A DNA stretch of 41,833 nucleotides from Phenylobacterium sp. GTDB lineage: Bacteria > Pseudomonadota > Alphaproteobacteria > Caulobacterales > Caulobacteraceae. Location of the stretch: NCBI RefSeq assembly GCF_016793225.1, contig NZ_JAEUMN010000157.1, forward strand, positions 1 to 41,833. Direction: 5' to 3'. Of this stretch, positions 11,220 through 19,685 are shown piece by piece. The stretch's first letter is position 1. Each line of letters starts with the position of its first letter. The notes beneath the pieces are model-generated. The model was not told the origin of the DNA, ran no database searches, and was given only the letters and a program-made list of their open reading frames with translations. A program made the translations under genes and the position numbers.

Positions 11220-12335
11220 CTACCCCGCCAGCCGCATCATCAGTTTGACGAGGTCCGTCTGGCGCGCGACGCCCGACTTCTCGAACACCCGGGCGATCTG
11301 GAAGCGGACCGTATGCAGGCTCAGGCCGAAGCGGTCCGCCGCCTCGGGCAGGCTCAAGCCCTCGAACACGGCGTCCGCGAGCCGGGCCTCGGCCGCGGTC
11401 AGTCCGAACAGGAGGCGCAGCTCGTCAGCGGGCGAGCGAAGCTGGCGATCGAGGTCCGCGACCGAGACCAGCAGACCGCCCGGCGCACCGAATATCGGCA
11501 TGTCGCGGCCCGGGATCGGCGAGGTGCGCAGCGCCAGCGGCAACCGCCGGGTCGGCGACGGAACGCCCATCGCGCCGCCCGCCCTGTCGCCGCCCGCCGC
11601 CAGGCCGCTCGCGATGAGCTTCTGCAGGGTTGCATTGGCTTGTGGGTTGGACGCGAAGAGCCGTCCGGCCGCGAGCCCGAGCCCGCGGTCCTCGCCCAGC
11701 AGCGACGCGGCGCGGCGGTTCGCGTGGACCACCCGGCCTGAGGCGTCGAGGATCAGGATCGCGTGGAGCGAGCCCTCGACCGCCTGGGTCAGGTCGTGCG
11801 CCAGCCCCAGGCGGCCGGCGAGGTTGCGCCCCATCTTGTAGGCCCGGACGAGATGCGGCCGCAGCCGGACGGCCGCTGCCATGTCGGACGTCTCGAAGCG
11901 TCCCCGACGCTCCGGCCGGCCTACCGTGATCGTGCACACTTCGCGCTCCGCCAGCTCCAGGCGGATCCAGAGCGCCGAGTCGATGTCCTGCGGCTTGAGA
12001 AAGTCGTTGTAGAACTCGCTCCGCTCGAACGCCGCGCGCGACAGGGCCGCCTCTTCCGTCGCGACCCCGGCTGTCCGGCCCTGGCGGTAGGCCGTGGGGT
12101 CCTCCACCACGGTCAGCACGTTGCGGCGTTCGAAATGCTCGGCGTAGGTGCGAAGCGTTTCCGGGTCCGAGCGCGCCAGCAGCGCCTCGCCCGACCCATC
12201 GACGACGCTCAACCTGGCCAGTGTGGCGCCTCCGCCGCCCACCTGATCGGCGACCCGCTCCATGACCCGCGTCCAGAGGCTCGGGTCGAGAGCCGCGCCG
12301 TAGATCAGGTCCAGAATTTCCTCCTCTCCGGACAT
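11220..12335 (-). CDS. LuxR-family transcriptional regulator with PAS-like domain
   Basis: DNA-binding regulator of 371 residues. The C-terminus is a LuxR-type helix-turn-helix: LTAAEARLADAVFEGLSLPEAADRFGLSLHTVRFQIARVFEKSGVARQTDLVKLM. The middle (about residues 180-240) resembles a PAS sensor (HAILILDASGRVVHANRRAASLLGEDRGLGL). The N-terminus (LDLIYGAALDPSLWTRVMERVADQVGG) is of a kind often seen in these regulators, with no recognised ligand pocket. I start at ATG 12335 because GGAG lies five bases before it; a further ATG at 12359 would add eight residues. It is divergent from the esterase at 12500, and the shared upstream region holds a striking direct repeat. Regulation of that esterase is inference. 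Confidence 0.88.
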   Translation of the reverse strand: MSGEEEILDLIYGAALDPSLWTRVMERVADQVGGGGATLARLSVVDGSGEALLARSDPETLRTYAEHFERRNVLTVVEDPTAYRQGRTAGVATEEAALSRAAFERSEFYNDFLKPQDIDSALWIRLELAEREVCTITVGRPERRGRFETSDMAAAVRLRPHLVRAYKMGRNLAGRLGLAHDLTQAVEGSLHAILILDASGRVVHANRRAASLLGEDRGLGLAAGRLFASNPQANATLQKLIASGLAAGGDRAGGAMGVPSPTRRLPLALRTSPIPGRDMPIFGAPGGLLVSVADLDRQLRSPADELRLLFGLTAAEARLADAVFEGLSLPEAADRFGLSLHTVRFQIARVFEKSGVARQTDLVKLMMRLAG

Positions 12336-12439
12336 CCGGGCTCCATAGCACGATCGCACTACGCTGAAGCCGGTTCGCCCGCGCCGCCATCCCCCGATCG
12401 GGCTATGTGCGCGGCCAGAGACCGCTGTGCGGCCGCCGT

Positions 12440-12472
12440 GATTCTAGGGCACGCTCAGATTCTAGGCACGCT
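12440..12472. promoter_or_regulatory. direct repeat with two GANTC sites between luxR-type gene and esterase
   Basis: GATTCTAGGGCACGCT at 12440-12455 is followed by GATTCTAGGCACGCT at 12458-12472, two copies 18 bases apart differing by one G. Each begins with GATTC, a GANTC site of the kind methylated by CcrM in Caulobacterales. The repeat lies between divergent genes, 28 bases before the likely esterase start, so an operator role is plausible. The direct repeat is seen; the regulator is inferred. Confidence 0.5.
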
Positions 12473-12499
12473 GACGGGGGCGAGCCTTCGGAGGGTGCG

Positions 12500-13405
12500 T
12501 TGGCGAGCTGGCGGGATCCTGAGATCGCGGGCGTGCGGGCCCTGCTGGCGGCGCGGGCGCCGGACCCGTCCTCGCCGCCCAGCTACGCCGAGCGGCGCGC
12601 GGCCATGGACGCGGTGGGCGAGGCCGGCGCGCTTCCGAGAGGGTGCTTCCACGAGCCGCTTGCGCTCAGCGGGGTGAAGGGCGAGCGGGTCGTGCCGCAA
12701 GGGGCGGTGGAGGGGCGGCGCCTCCTCTACCTGCACGGCGGCGGCTACACGATCGGCAGCCCGCGCAGCCATCGGCCGATGGTGGCCCGCCTCGCCGAGG
12801 CGGCGAGGGCGGTCGCGATCGTACCGGACTATCGGCTGGGCCCCGAGACCCGGTTTCCCGGCGCCGTCGAGGACGCCACGGCGGTCTACCGGGCCCTGCT
12901 CGACGCGGGGACCGAGCCGGCCGGCCTCGCGGTCGCGGGGGACTCCGCCGGCGGCGGCCTCGCCATGGCGCTCGCGCTGTCCCTCAAGGCCGCGGGGCTG
13001 CCGCAGCCGGCGGGCTATCTCGCCATCAGCCCGTGGGCCGACCTGACGCAGTCCGGGGCCAGCTACCGGACCAAGGCCGACGTGGACCCGGTGATCACCA
13101 AGGCGGGCCTGGACCAGATGGCCCTGGCCTATCTCGGCGGCCTCGATCCGCACGATCCGCTGGCGTCGCCGATCTTCGGCGACTTCGAGGGCGTGGCGCC
13201 GGTGATGATCCAGACCGGCTCGGAAGAGGCGCTGCTCTCCGACAGCGTGACCCTCGCCGACGTCCTGGCCCAGGCGCGCGTGGAGGTCCGGCTCGAGGTC
13301 TGGCCCGAGATGATCCACGTGTTCCAGGCCTACGGCGCCGTGCTGAACGCCGCGCGCCGCGCGATCCGTACCTCGGGCGCCTGGCTGGACGAGCGGCTGT
13401 CGTGA
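12500..13405 (+). CDS. alpha/beta hydrolase, hormone-sensitive-lipase family esterase
   Basis: Predicted cytosolic carboxylesterase of 301 residues of the HSL family (type IV lipase/esterase). The oxyanion-hole HGGG is at residues 79-82 in LYLHGGGYTIG. The nucleophile S149 lies in GDSAGGG, the acid is D248 in SEEALLSD, and the base is H273 in EMIHVFQ. The motif IVPDYRLGPETRFPGAVEDA between them is also family-typical. No signal peptide is seen. I chose TTG 12500 because GGAGGG (12490-12495) sits correctly before it and the upstream part of the frame overlaps the repeat region; an ATG at 12407 would add 31 low-quality residues. It diverges from the LuxR-type gene. The substrate is unknown but probably a short-chain ester. 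Confidence 0.9.
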   Translation: MASWRDPEIAGVRALLAARAPDPSSPPSYAERRAAMDAVGEAGALPRGCFHEPLALSGVKGERVVPQGAVEGRRLLYLHGGGYTIGSPRSHRPMVARLAEAARAVAIVPDYRLGPETRFPGAVEDATAVYRALLDAGTEPAGLAVAGDSAGGGLAMALALSLKAAGLPQPAGYLAISPWADLTQSGASYRTKADVDPVITKAGLDQMALAYLGGLDPHDPLASPIFGDFEGVAPVMIQTGSEEALLSDSVTLADVLAQARVEVRLEVWPEMIHVFQAYGAVLNAARRAIRTSGAWLDERLS

Positions 13406-13409
13406 GCCG

Positions 13410-15341
13410 CTACCGCGGCCGGTAGATCTCGCTGAGCAGGTCCGGCTTCCCGGGGAGTCGTTCCAGGCGGGGATAGCGCAGGCCGCCCCGGTAGGTGATC
13501 GGGATCGTCTGGAAATGGTCTCCGTTCCGGACCAGCAGGCTGATGGGCCGGCCGTCCTTGGCGGCGGTGATCGCCGCCTTCAGCCGATCGGCGTCATAGG
13601 CGATGCCGTCCACGGCCAGGATCCGCGTCGAAACCGTGAGGCCCGCGTCGAACGCCGGGCTGTCCCACAGCACGCTGGTCACCTCGCCCTCGCGGCCCAG
13701 GACCACGCCCAGCGAATAGGTCAGGTTGGTGTTCTTGCCGGCCGTCTCGGCGGCCTTGAAGTAGCTGGTGGGCGTCTCGTCGTAGACCAGCTTCCAGCCG
13801 CCGCGGGTGATGCCGTCCAGCGGCGGCTTCACGGCCACGTCCCTGATCCGCACCTTCAGGAACGTCGCCCAGTCGTAGGGCTCGACGGCGTTCAGCGCCG
13901 CGACGACATCCTCGAAGGTGTAGGGCCGCACCGTCCAGTCGCCGTCCTTGCCGCCGAAGAAGGCGCGGGCGAAGTCGTCCAGCGAGCGCTTCCCGCCGGA
14001 CCGCTCGCGGATCAGGGTGTCGGCGTCGAGCCAGATCAGCTGGCCCTCGGAATAGTACTCCTCGCTGCGCTGCCAGCTCACCCACGGCTGCGGCCGCCGG
14101 GCCGACATCACCGGATCCTGTCCGGTGTCCTCCATGTGCCGCCAGCGCCGGCCGATGCGGGTCTCGTAGGTGGCGGCGGTCGCGGCCAGGGCCTCCAGGC
14201 TCTCCTCCTTCGAGAACATGCCCGAGCGGCCGCCCAGGACATAGCCCCAGTACTGGTCCTGGCCCTCGTAGACCCACAGGAGCTGGCCGCGCATCGGCAC
14301 GTTGTAGTTCGGCGTCCAGAGCTCTGCCGGGCGGCGGTACTTGCCGTCCCAGGCGTGGGTGTATTCGTGCGCCAGCAGGTTGCGGTCGGTCACCGCCTTG
14401 TCGAAGTCGGTGAAGTAGCCCGGCTCCACCTGGTTCTCGCTGGAGCGATGGTGCTCCAGGCCGATGCCGCCCAGCCGGTCGGAAATGGCCAGCAGGAACT
14501 CGTAGCGGTCGAAGGGGCGCGAGCCGAACAGCTTGTCCGCCTGGCGCACGAGGTTCCTGTGCGTCTCGACCACCTTGTCGGCGACCACGAGTTCGCCGGC
14601 CGTGTCGCCCACCACGTTCAGGCGGACGGGGATCCTCGCGCCCGGGTCGAGGTCGATCTGGCGGAAGTGGCGGCCGGCGAAGATCGGGGAGTCCACCAGG
14701 GTCTCGAAGTCGACCGGCTTGAAGCGGACCACGTCGCCCTCGCGCGCGGCGGTGTCCAGGGCCACGCCATAGCCCCATCCGCCCGGCAGCCGGATGCGCG
14801 GCTCCACCATGACCCGCCGGCTGAAGTGGCCTGCGGGATAGAGCGCCACGGCCTCCCACTGCAGGTTCAGCATCTCGGGCGTCACCATCACCCGGCCCTG
14901 GTTGGGCGCGGTGGGAGTCAGGAACTGGAACTCCGCGGTGATCTCCCGCACGCCTGCGGGCACGTCCAGGTGGAAGGCGTAGACGTCCACCGTGTCGCGC
15001 ACCCAGGGGATCGTCTTGCCGTCGCCCTTGATCACCAGGCCGGCGAGCTTGTCGATGGCGCCCCGCGGCGCGTGCTTGCCGGGCAGCCACTGCGGATAGA
15101 GCAGGGTGAGGGGACCGCTCTGGGCGACGGGGATCGTCTCCTTCACGCGCCAGATGCGTCGGGCCGTGTCGGTGAGGTCCACCTCCAGCCGGATCACGCC
15201 CGGATAGGCCACGTCGCGCGGGGCGGGGACCGCGGGGGGCAGGGCGACGGGCTGGGGACCGGCGGACGGCTGGGCGAAGACCGGGGAGGCGGCCGCCAGC
15301 AGGAGGGCGGCGGCGAGGAACGCGGATTTCAAGGCGGGCAC
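13410..15341 (-). CDS. secreted M61-family metallopeptidase with PDZ domain
   Basis: Periplasmic or secreted aminopeptidase-like enzyme of 643 residues. A signal peptide (MPALKSAFLAAALLLAAASPVFAQ) opens the protein. An N-terminal beta domain (LEVDLTDTARRIWRVKETIPV, then LLYPQWLPGKHAPRG) precedes the thermolysin-like domain with the zinc motif HEYTH (H324, E325, H328). The family's EGQDQYWGYVLGGRSG segment with the third ligand region comes next. A PDZ domain lies at about residues 545-620 (DSPAFDAGLTVSTRILAVDGIAYDADRLKAAI). The order matches M61 glycyl-aminopeptidase-like proteins. It is convergent with the esterase, four bases apart. The natural substrate is not known. Confidence 0.93.
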   Translation of the reverse strand: MPALKSAFLAAALLLAAASPVFAQPSAGPQPVALPPAVPAPRDVAYPGVIRLEVDLTDTARRIWRVKETIPVAQSGPLTLLYPQWLPGKHAPRGAIDKLAGLVIKGDGKTIPWVRDTVDVYAFHLDVPAGVREITAEFQFLTPTAPNQGRVMVTPEMLNLQWEAVALYPAGHFSRRVMVEPRIRLPGGWGYGVALDTAAREGDVVRFKPVDFETLVDSPIFAGRHFRQIDLDPGARIPVRLNVVGDTAGELVVADKVVETHRNLVRQADKLFGSRPFDRYEFLLAISDRLGGIGLEHHRSSENQVEPGYFTDFDKAVTDRNLLAHEYTHAWDGKYRRPAELWTPNYNVPMRGQLLWVYEGQDQYWGYVLGGRSGMFSKEESLEALAATAATYETRIGRRWRHMEDTGQDPVMSARRPQPWVSWQRSEEYYSEGQLIWLDADTLIRERSGGKRSLDDFARAFFGGKDGDWTVRPYTFEDVVAALNAVEPYDWATFLKVRIRDVAVKPPLDGITRGGWKLVYDETPTSYFKAAETAGKNTNLTYSLGVVLGREGEVTSVLWDSPAFDAGLTVSTRILAVDGIAYDADRLKAAITAAKDGRPISLLVRNGDHFQTIPITYRGGLRYPRLERLPGKPDLLSEIYRPR

Positions 15342-15439
15342 TCTGCGAAGGGTTTCCGTCCTTCTAGAGCGGGTCGGCGCCGCCTCTCAACTGCCGGCGG
15401 TCGCGCCGCGCCGTCCGTCCGCCGTCGGGGCCGGCCACG

Positions 15440-15468
15440 AAAAAGGGCCGCGGATCGCTCCGCGGCCC
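15440..15468 (-). terminator. terminator after glnA
   Basis: A perfect 10-bp stem (15445-15454 with 15459-15468, loop TCGC) is followed on the minus strand by TTTTT (plus-strand A run 15440-15444). It lies 28 bases past the glnA stop and ends the glnB-glnA transcript. Confidence 0.88.
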
Positions 15469-15495
15469 CTTCCGGTCCACCTGAACGTCAGGCGG

Positions 15496-16905
15496 CTAGC
15501 ACTTGTAGTACATGTCGAATTCGACCGGGTGCGGGTGCAGCTGCAGGCGCATCACCTCTTCCATCTTCAGCTCGATGTAGCTGTCGATGAAGTCGTCATC
15601 CATGACGCCGCCCTTCTTGAGGAAGGCGCGGTCGCGGTCGAGGTTCTCGAGGGCTTCGCGCAGGCTGCCGCAGACTTCCGGAACCTTCTTCTGCTCGCGC
15701 GGCGGCAGGTCGTAGAGGTTCTTGTCCATGGCCGGACCCGGATCGATCTTGTTCTCGATCCCGTCGAGGCCGGCCATCAGCAGGGCCACGAAGGTCAGGT
15801 AGGGGTTGCCCATCGGGTCGGGGAAGCGGGCCTCGATGCGCTTGGCCTTCGGCGAGTCCACGTGCGGGATGCGGATCGAGGCCGAGCGGTTGCGGGCCGA
15901 GTAGGCCAGCTTCACCGGGGCTTCGTAGCCCGGCACCAGGCGCTTGTACGAGTTCGTCGTGGAGTTCGAGAACGCGTTGATCGCCTTGGCGTGCTTGATG
16001 ATGCCGCCGATGTACCAGAGGCACATGTCCGAGAGGCCGGCGTACTTGTCGCCCGCGAACATCGGCTTGCCGGCCTTCCAGATCGACTGGTGCACGTGCA
16101 TGCCCGAGCCGTTGTCGCCGAACATCGGCTTGGCCATGAAGGTGGCCGTCTTGCCGTAGGCGTGGGCCACATTGTGGATCACGTACTTATAGAGCTGCAG
16201 GCGGTCGGCCATGGTGATCAGCTCGTCGAACTTCAGGCCGAGCTCGTGCTGGGCGGGCGCCACCTCGTGGTGGTGCTTCTCGGGCTTCATGCCCAGCTCG
16301 CCCATGACCGCCAGCATCTCGCCGCGCAGGTCCTGACCCGAGTCCACCGGGTTCACGGGGAAGTAGCCGCCCTTCGGGCCGGGCCGGTGGCCCATGTTGC
16401 CTTCCGGATAGGCCTTGCCCGAGCTGACCGGCAGTTCGGTGGAGTCGTAGGAGTAGCGGGTGTCGTGCGGGGCGGTGTTCCACTGCACGTCGTCGAAGAT
16501 GAAGAACTCGGCTTCCGGACCGAAGTAGACGGTGTCGCCGATGCCCAGCGCCTTCACGTGGTTCAGCGCGGCCTTGGCGATCGAGCGCGGGTCGCGGTTG
16601 TAGGGCGTGTTGGTGTCGGGGTTCACGACGTCGCAGAACAGCGCCAGCGTGGTCTGCTGGTAGAACGGGTCGATGATCGCCGAGTCCAGGTCGGGACGCA
16701 GCTTCATGTCGGACTCGTTGATCGCCTTCCAGCCGGCGATCGAGGAGCCGTCGAACATGGTGCCGTCGGTGAGGAATTCCTCGTCCACCAGGTCGATGTC
16801 GAAGGTCACGTGCTGCATCTTGCCGCGCACGTCGGTGAAGCGGACGTCGACGTATTTGACGTCCTTTTCCTTGATGAGGTTCTGGATGTCCTTGGCGGAA
16901 GCCAT
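15496..16905 (-). CDS. glnA: type I glutamine synthetase GlnA
   Basis: Dodecameric cytosolic enzyme making glutamine from glutamate, ammonia and ATP. The 469 residues are of standard GSI-beta length. Visible motifs are [34 protein letters not shown], the glutamate/metal site [29 protein letters not shown], the ATP-site stretch [16 protein letters not shown], and the adenylylation site Y398 in [10 protein letters not shown]398 implies control by a GlnE adenylyltransferase encoded elsewhere. It lies 32 bases after glnB on the minus strand, in the glnBA order known from Caulobacter and other alphaproteobacteria, and has its own strong terminator. Confidence 0.98.
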   Translation of the reverse strand: MASAKDIQNLIKEKDVKYVDVRFTDVRGKMQHVTFDIDLVDEEFLTDGTMFDGSSIAGWKAINESDMKLRPDLDSAIIDPFYQQTTLALFCDVVNPDTNTPYNRDPRSIAKAALNHVKALGIGDTVYFGPEAEFFIFDDVQWNTAPHDTRYSYDSTELPVSSGKAYPEGNMGHRPGPKGGYFPVNPVDSGQDLRGEMLAVMGELGMKPEKHHHEVAPAQHELGLKFDELITMADRLQLYKYVIHNVAHAYGKTATFMAKPMFGDNGSGMHVHQSIWKAGKPMFAGDKYAGLSDMCLWYIGGIIKHAKAINAFSNSTTNSYKRLVPGYEAPVKLAYSARNRSASIRIPHVDSPKAKRIEARFPDPMGNPYLTFVALLMAGLDGIENKIDPGPAMDKNLYDLPPREQKKVPEVCGSLREALENLDRDRAFLKKGGVMDDDFIDSYIELKMEEVMRLQLHPHPVEFDMYYKC

Positions 16906-16937
16906 TGTTGATTATCCCCTTTCGATAGACCCGATGT

Positions 16938-17348
<411 letters not shown>

Positions 17349-17400
17349 TCACAAGCGGCGAGCGGTTGCTTGCCGTTGGGGCGAGTTGCGAAACTGAGCG

Positions 17401-17421
17401 GGCGCCTAGGAAATAGGCGCC
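17401..17421. promoter_or_regulatory. perfect inverted repeat in the glnB upstream region
   Basis: GGCGCCTA (17401-17408) and TAGGCGCC (17414-17421) are perfect complements around GGAAA, in the divergent region between glnB and the thiolase-like gene. The dyad is operator-like; there is no T-run for a terminator. It does not match the GCAC-type NtrC box well. Which gene it serves is unknown. Confidence 0.5.
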
Positions 17422-17515
17422 GAAAGTTCAAAAAACGATCAGGCCGGGAATCGCCTTGTGACGGCGTCTTCCACCCCTAGGATCGCCGCGAAACGTCTCG
17501 GGAGTGAGAGCTGAC

Positions 17516-19054
17516 ATGGACGAACGGACCCCGGTGCTCATCGGAGCGGGCCAATTCACCTACCGGGGCGATCCGGCCGCTTCGCCGTCGCCGACCACTT
17601 TGCTGAAGATTGCGGCGGAACGCGCCGCGGCGGACGCCGGCATCGGCGCGGCGGGCCTGGCGGCGATCGACACGCTGGCCGTGGCGGGCTTCACCATCGA
17701 CGCGCCCGGCTCGAAGCGGGGGATGATTCCGCACTCCACCAACCCGCCGGCGCTGCTCTCCGGCATGATCGGCGCGAACCCGCGCTGGAGCGCCTACTCC
17801 GAGATGGGCGGCAACACGCCCCAGTACCTGATCAACATGCTGGCCGAGCGGATCGCGCGCGGCGAGGCGGACCTGGCCCTCACCGTGGGATGCGAGTTCC
17901 TGGGCTCGGCCATGAAGCGCGCCGGCAAGGGGCTCCCGTTCGACGACTGGAAGGCCGTCGAGGACGAGACGCTCGATCCGCCCCAGCGGGTCGGCGATCC
18001 CCGGCCGGGCAACACCCCCTATGAGGGCCGCCACGGCCTGAACCGCCCGATCAACATCTATCCGATGTTCGAGAACGCCCTGCGGGCCCGCGACAAGCGC
18101 TCGATCCCCGACCACCAGAAGCGGCTGGGCAAGCTGTTCTCCGCGTTCAGCCAGGTGGCGGCGAAGAACCCGGACGCCTGGTTCCCCACCGCCCGCACGC
18201 CCGAGGAGCTGGTCGAGGTCTCCGAGAAGAACCGGATGATCGGCTTCCCGTACCCGAAGCTGCTCAACGCCATCATGGAGGTGGACCAGTCGGCGGCCGT
18301 CCTCGTCTGCAGCGTCAGGAAGGCGCGCGAGCTGGGCGTCCCGGAATCGAAGTGGGTCTATCTGCACGGCTGCGCCGACGCGGCCGACCTGTGGAATCTC
18401 ACCGACCGCCAGAACTTCCACTCCAGCCCGGCGATGCGGCTCACCGGGAAGCGGGCGTTCGAGATGGCCGGCGTCGGTCTCGACCGGATCGACTTCATCG
18501 ACCTCTACTCGTGCTTCCCGGTGGCGGTGGAGGTCGGGGCCGAGGAACTGGGGCTGTCGCTGGACGATCCGCGCGGCCTGACGGTGACCGGCGGGCTCCC
18601 CTACATGGGCGGCCCCGGGAACAACTACGTCATGCACTCCGTGGCCGTGATGCACCGCAAGCTCACGGAGAAGCCGGGCGCCTACGGCCTGATCACGGGC
18701 AACGGCTGGTACCTCACCAAGCAGTCCACCGGCATCTACTCCACCACGCCGCCCGACAGGCCGTTCGAGCGCGAGGACCCGGCGGTCCTGCAGCGCGAGA
18801 TCGATGCGCTGCCGCACCCCGAGATCGTCGAGACGCCGCAGGGCGTCGGCACGATCGAGACCTACACCGTTGTCCACAAGCGAGAGGGACCCTTCATGGC
18901 GATCGTCGTGGGCCGTGACGAGAACGGCCGCCGGTTCGTGGCCAACACGCCGGCCGATCCCGCGACCCTGGCCTCGATGGAGGCCTCGGAACAGGTGGGC
19001 CGCAAGGGAACCGTGTCGCAGGCGGGCGACCTCAACATCTTCACCCCGGCGTGA
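17516..19054 (+). CDS. thiolase-like protein type 1 (TLP1-like), no catalytic Cys
   Basis: Thiolase-fold protein of 512 residues annotated in many genomes as acetyl-CoA acetyltransferase. The two thiolase-like halves are visible (LIGAGQFTYRGDPAASPSP, AAERAAADAGIGAAGLAAIDTLAV, then DRIDFIDLYSCFPVAVEVGAEELGL). However, where a thiolase has its nucleophilic Cys this protein reads EMGGNTPQYLINMLAERIARGEADLALTVG, with no Cys. The GHP motif region reads VTGGLPYMGGPGNNYVMH. The last ~75 residues (about 438-512) form an extra C-terminal domain like that of mycobacterial TLP1 proteins. ATG 17516 has GGGAGTGAGAG upstream; a GTG at 17504 is possible. A role in lipid or CoA metabolism is likely, but thiolysis is doubtful. 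A histidine phosphatase gene follows directly. Confidence 0.87.
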   Translation: MDERTPVLIGAGQFTYRGDPAASPSPTTLLKIAAERAAADAGIGAAGLAAIDTLAVAGFTIDAPGSKRGMIPHSTNPPALLSGMIGANPRWSAYSEMGGNTPQYLINMLAERIARGEADLALTVGCEFLGSAMKRAGKGLPFDDWKAVEDETLDPPQRVGDPRPGNTPYEGRHGLNRPINIYPMFENALRARDKRSIPDHQKRLGKLFSAFSQVAAKNPDAWFPTARTPEELVEVSEKNRMIGFPYPKLLNAIMEVDQSAAVLVCSVRKARELGVPESKWVYLHGCADAADLWNLTDRQNFHSSPAMRLTGKRAFEMAGVGLDRIDFIDLYSCFPVAVEVGAEELGLSLDDPRGLTVTGGLPYMGGPGNNYVMHSVAVMHRKLTEKPGAYGLITGNGWYLTKQSTGIYSTTPPDRPFEREDPAVLQREIDALPHPEIVETPQGVGTIETYTVVHKREGPFMAIVVGRDENGRRFVANTPADPATLASMEASEQVGRKGTVSQAGDLNIFTPA

Positions 19055-19056
19055 CC

Positions 19057-19626
19057 ATGGCGCGGCTCTACCTCATCCGGCACGGCCGGCCGTCCTCCAC
19101 CTGGGGCGGCCACGACGACGACCCCGGCCTCGACGAGACCGGGCAGGGGCAGGCGCGGGCGGCGCGGGACTGGCTGCTGTCGCGTCCCCAGGACGAGCGG
19201 CCGCGGCTGGTCGTCAGCTCGCCCCTGCGGCGCTGCCGCGAGACCGCCGAGCCCACGGCGCAGGCCCTGGGCGTCACGATCGAGGTCGACCCGGTGGTGG
19301 GCGAGATCCCGACGCCGTCGGGCCTGAGCGCGGCCGAGCGCCCGGCGTGGCTGCGCAGGGCCTTCGAGGGGGTCTGGTCCGACATCCGCGGCGACCTCGA
19401 CTACGACGCCTGGCGCGGGGAGATCGTCGAGTCGCTCAGCCGCCGGGGCCACACGGCCGTCTTCTCGCACTACGTCGCGATCAACGCCGCCGTTTCGCGC
19501 CTGCTGGGCGTCGACCAGGTCCTGGCGTTCCGGCCCGACCATTGCTCCATCACCGTCCTGGAAACCGACGGCGGAACGGTGCGGCTGGTCGAGAAGGGCG
19601 CCGAGGCCGCGACGCAGGTGCTCTGA
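19057..19626 (+). CDS. histidine phosphatase family protein
   Basis: Phosphoglycerate-mutase-like phosphatase of 189 residues. The phospho-accepting His is H9 in LYLIRHGRPSS, followed by the family's DDPGLDETGQGQARAARDWL, the SPLRRCRETAEPTAQALG segment (second Arg) and the second catalytic His in VFSHYVAINAAVSRLLG. The start ATG 19057 is two bases past the stop of the TLP1-like gene, so the two are almost certainly co-transcribed. The family includes enzymes that use sugar phosphates, nucleotides or protein phosphates, and the sequence does not tell which. The coupling to a thiolase-like gene is common in alphaproteobacteria, but its meaning is unclear. Confidence 0.9.
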   Translation: MARLYLIRHGRPSSTWGGHDDDPGLDETGQGQARAARDWLLSRPQDERPRLVVSSPLRRCRETAEPTAQALGVTIEVDPVVGEIPTPSGLSAAERPAWLRRAFEGVWSDIRGDLDYDAWRGEIVESLSRRGHTAVFSHYVAINAAVSRLLGVDQVLAFRPDHCSITVLETDGGTVRLVEKGAEAATQVL

Positions 19627-19685
19627 GCGGGGCTTGAACCCGGGCGCGCGGGGTGAAACACCGTTGGCCGCCAACGGAGTCCCGC

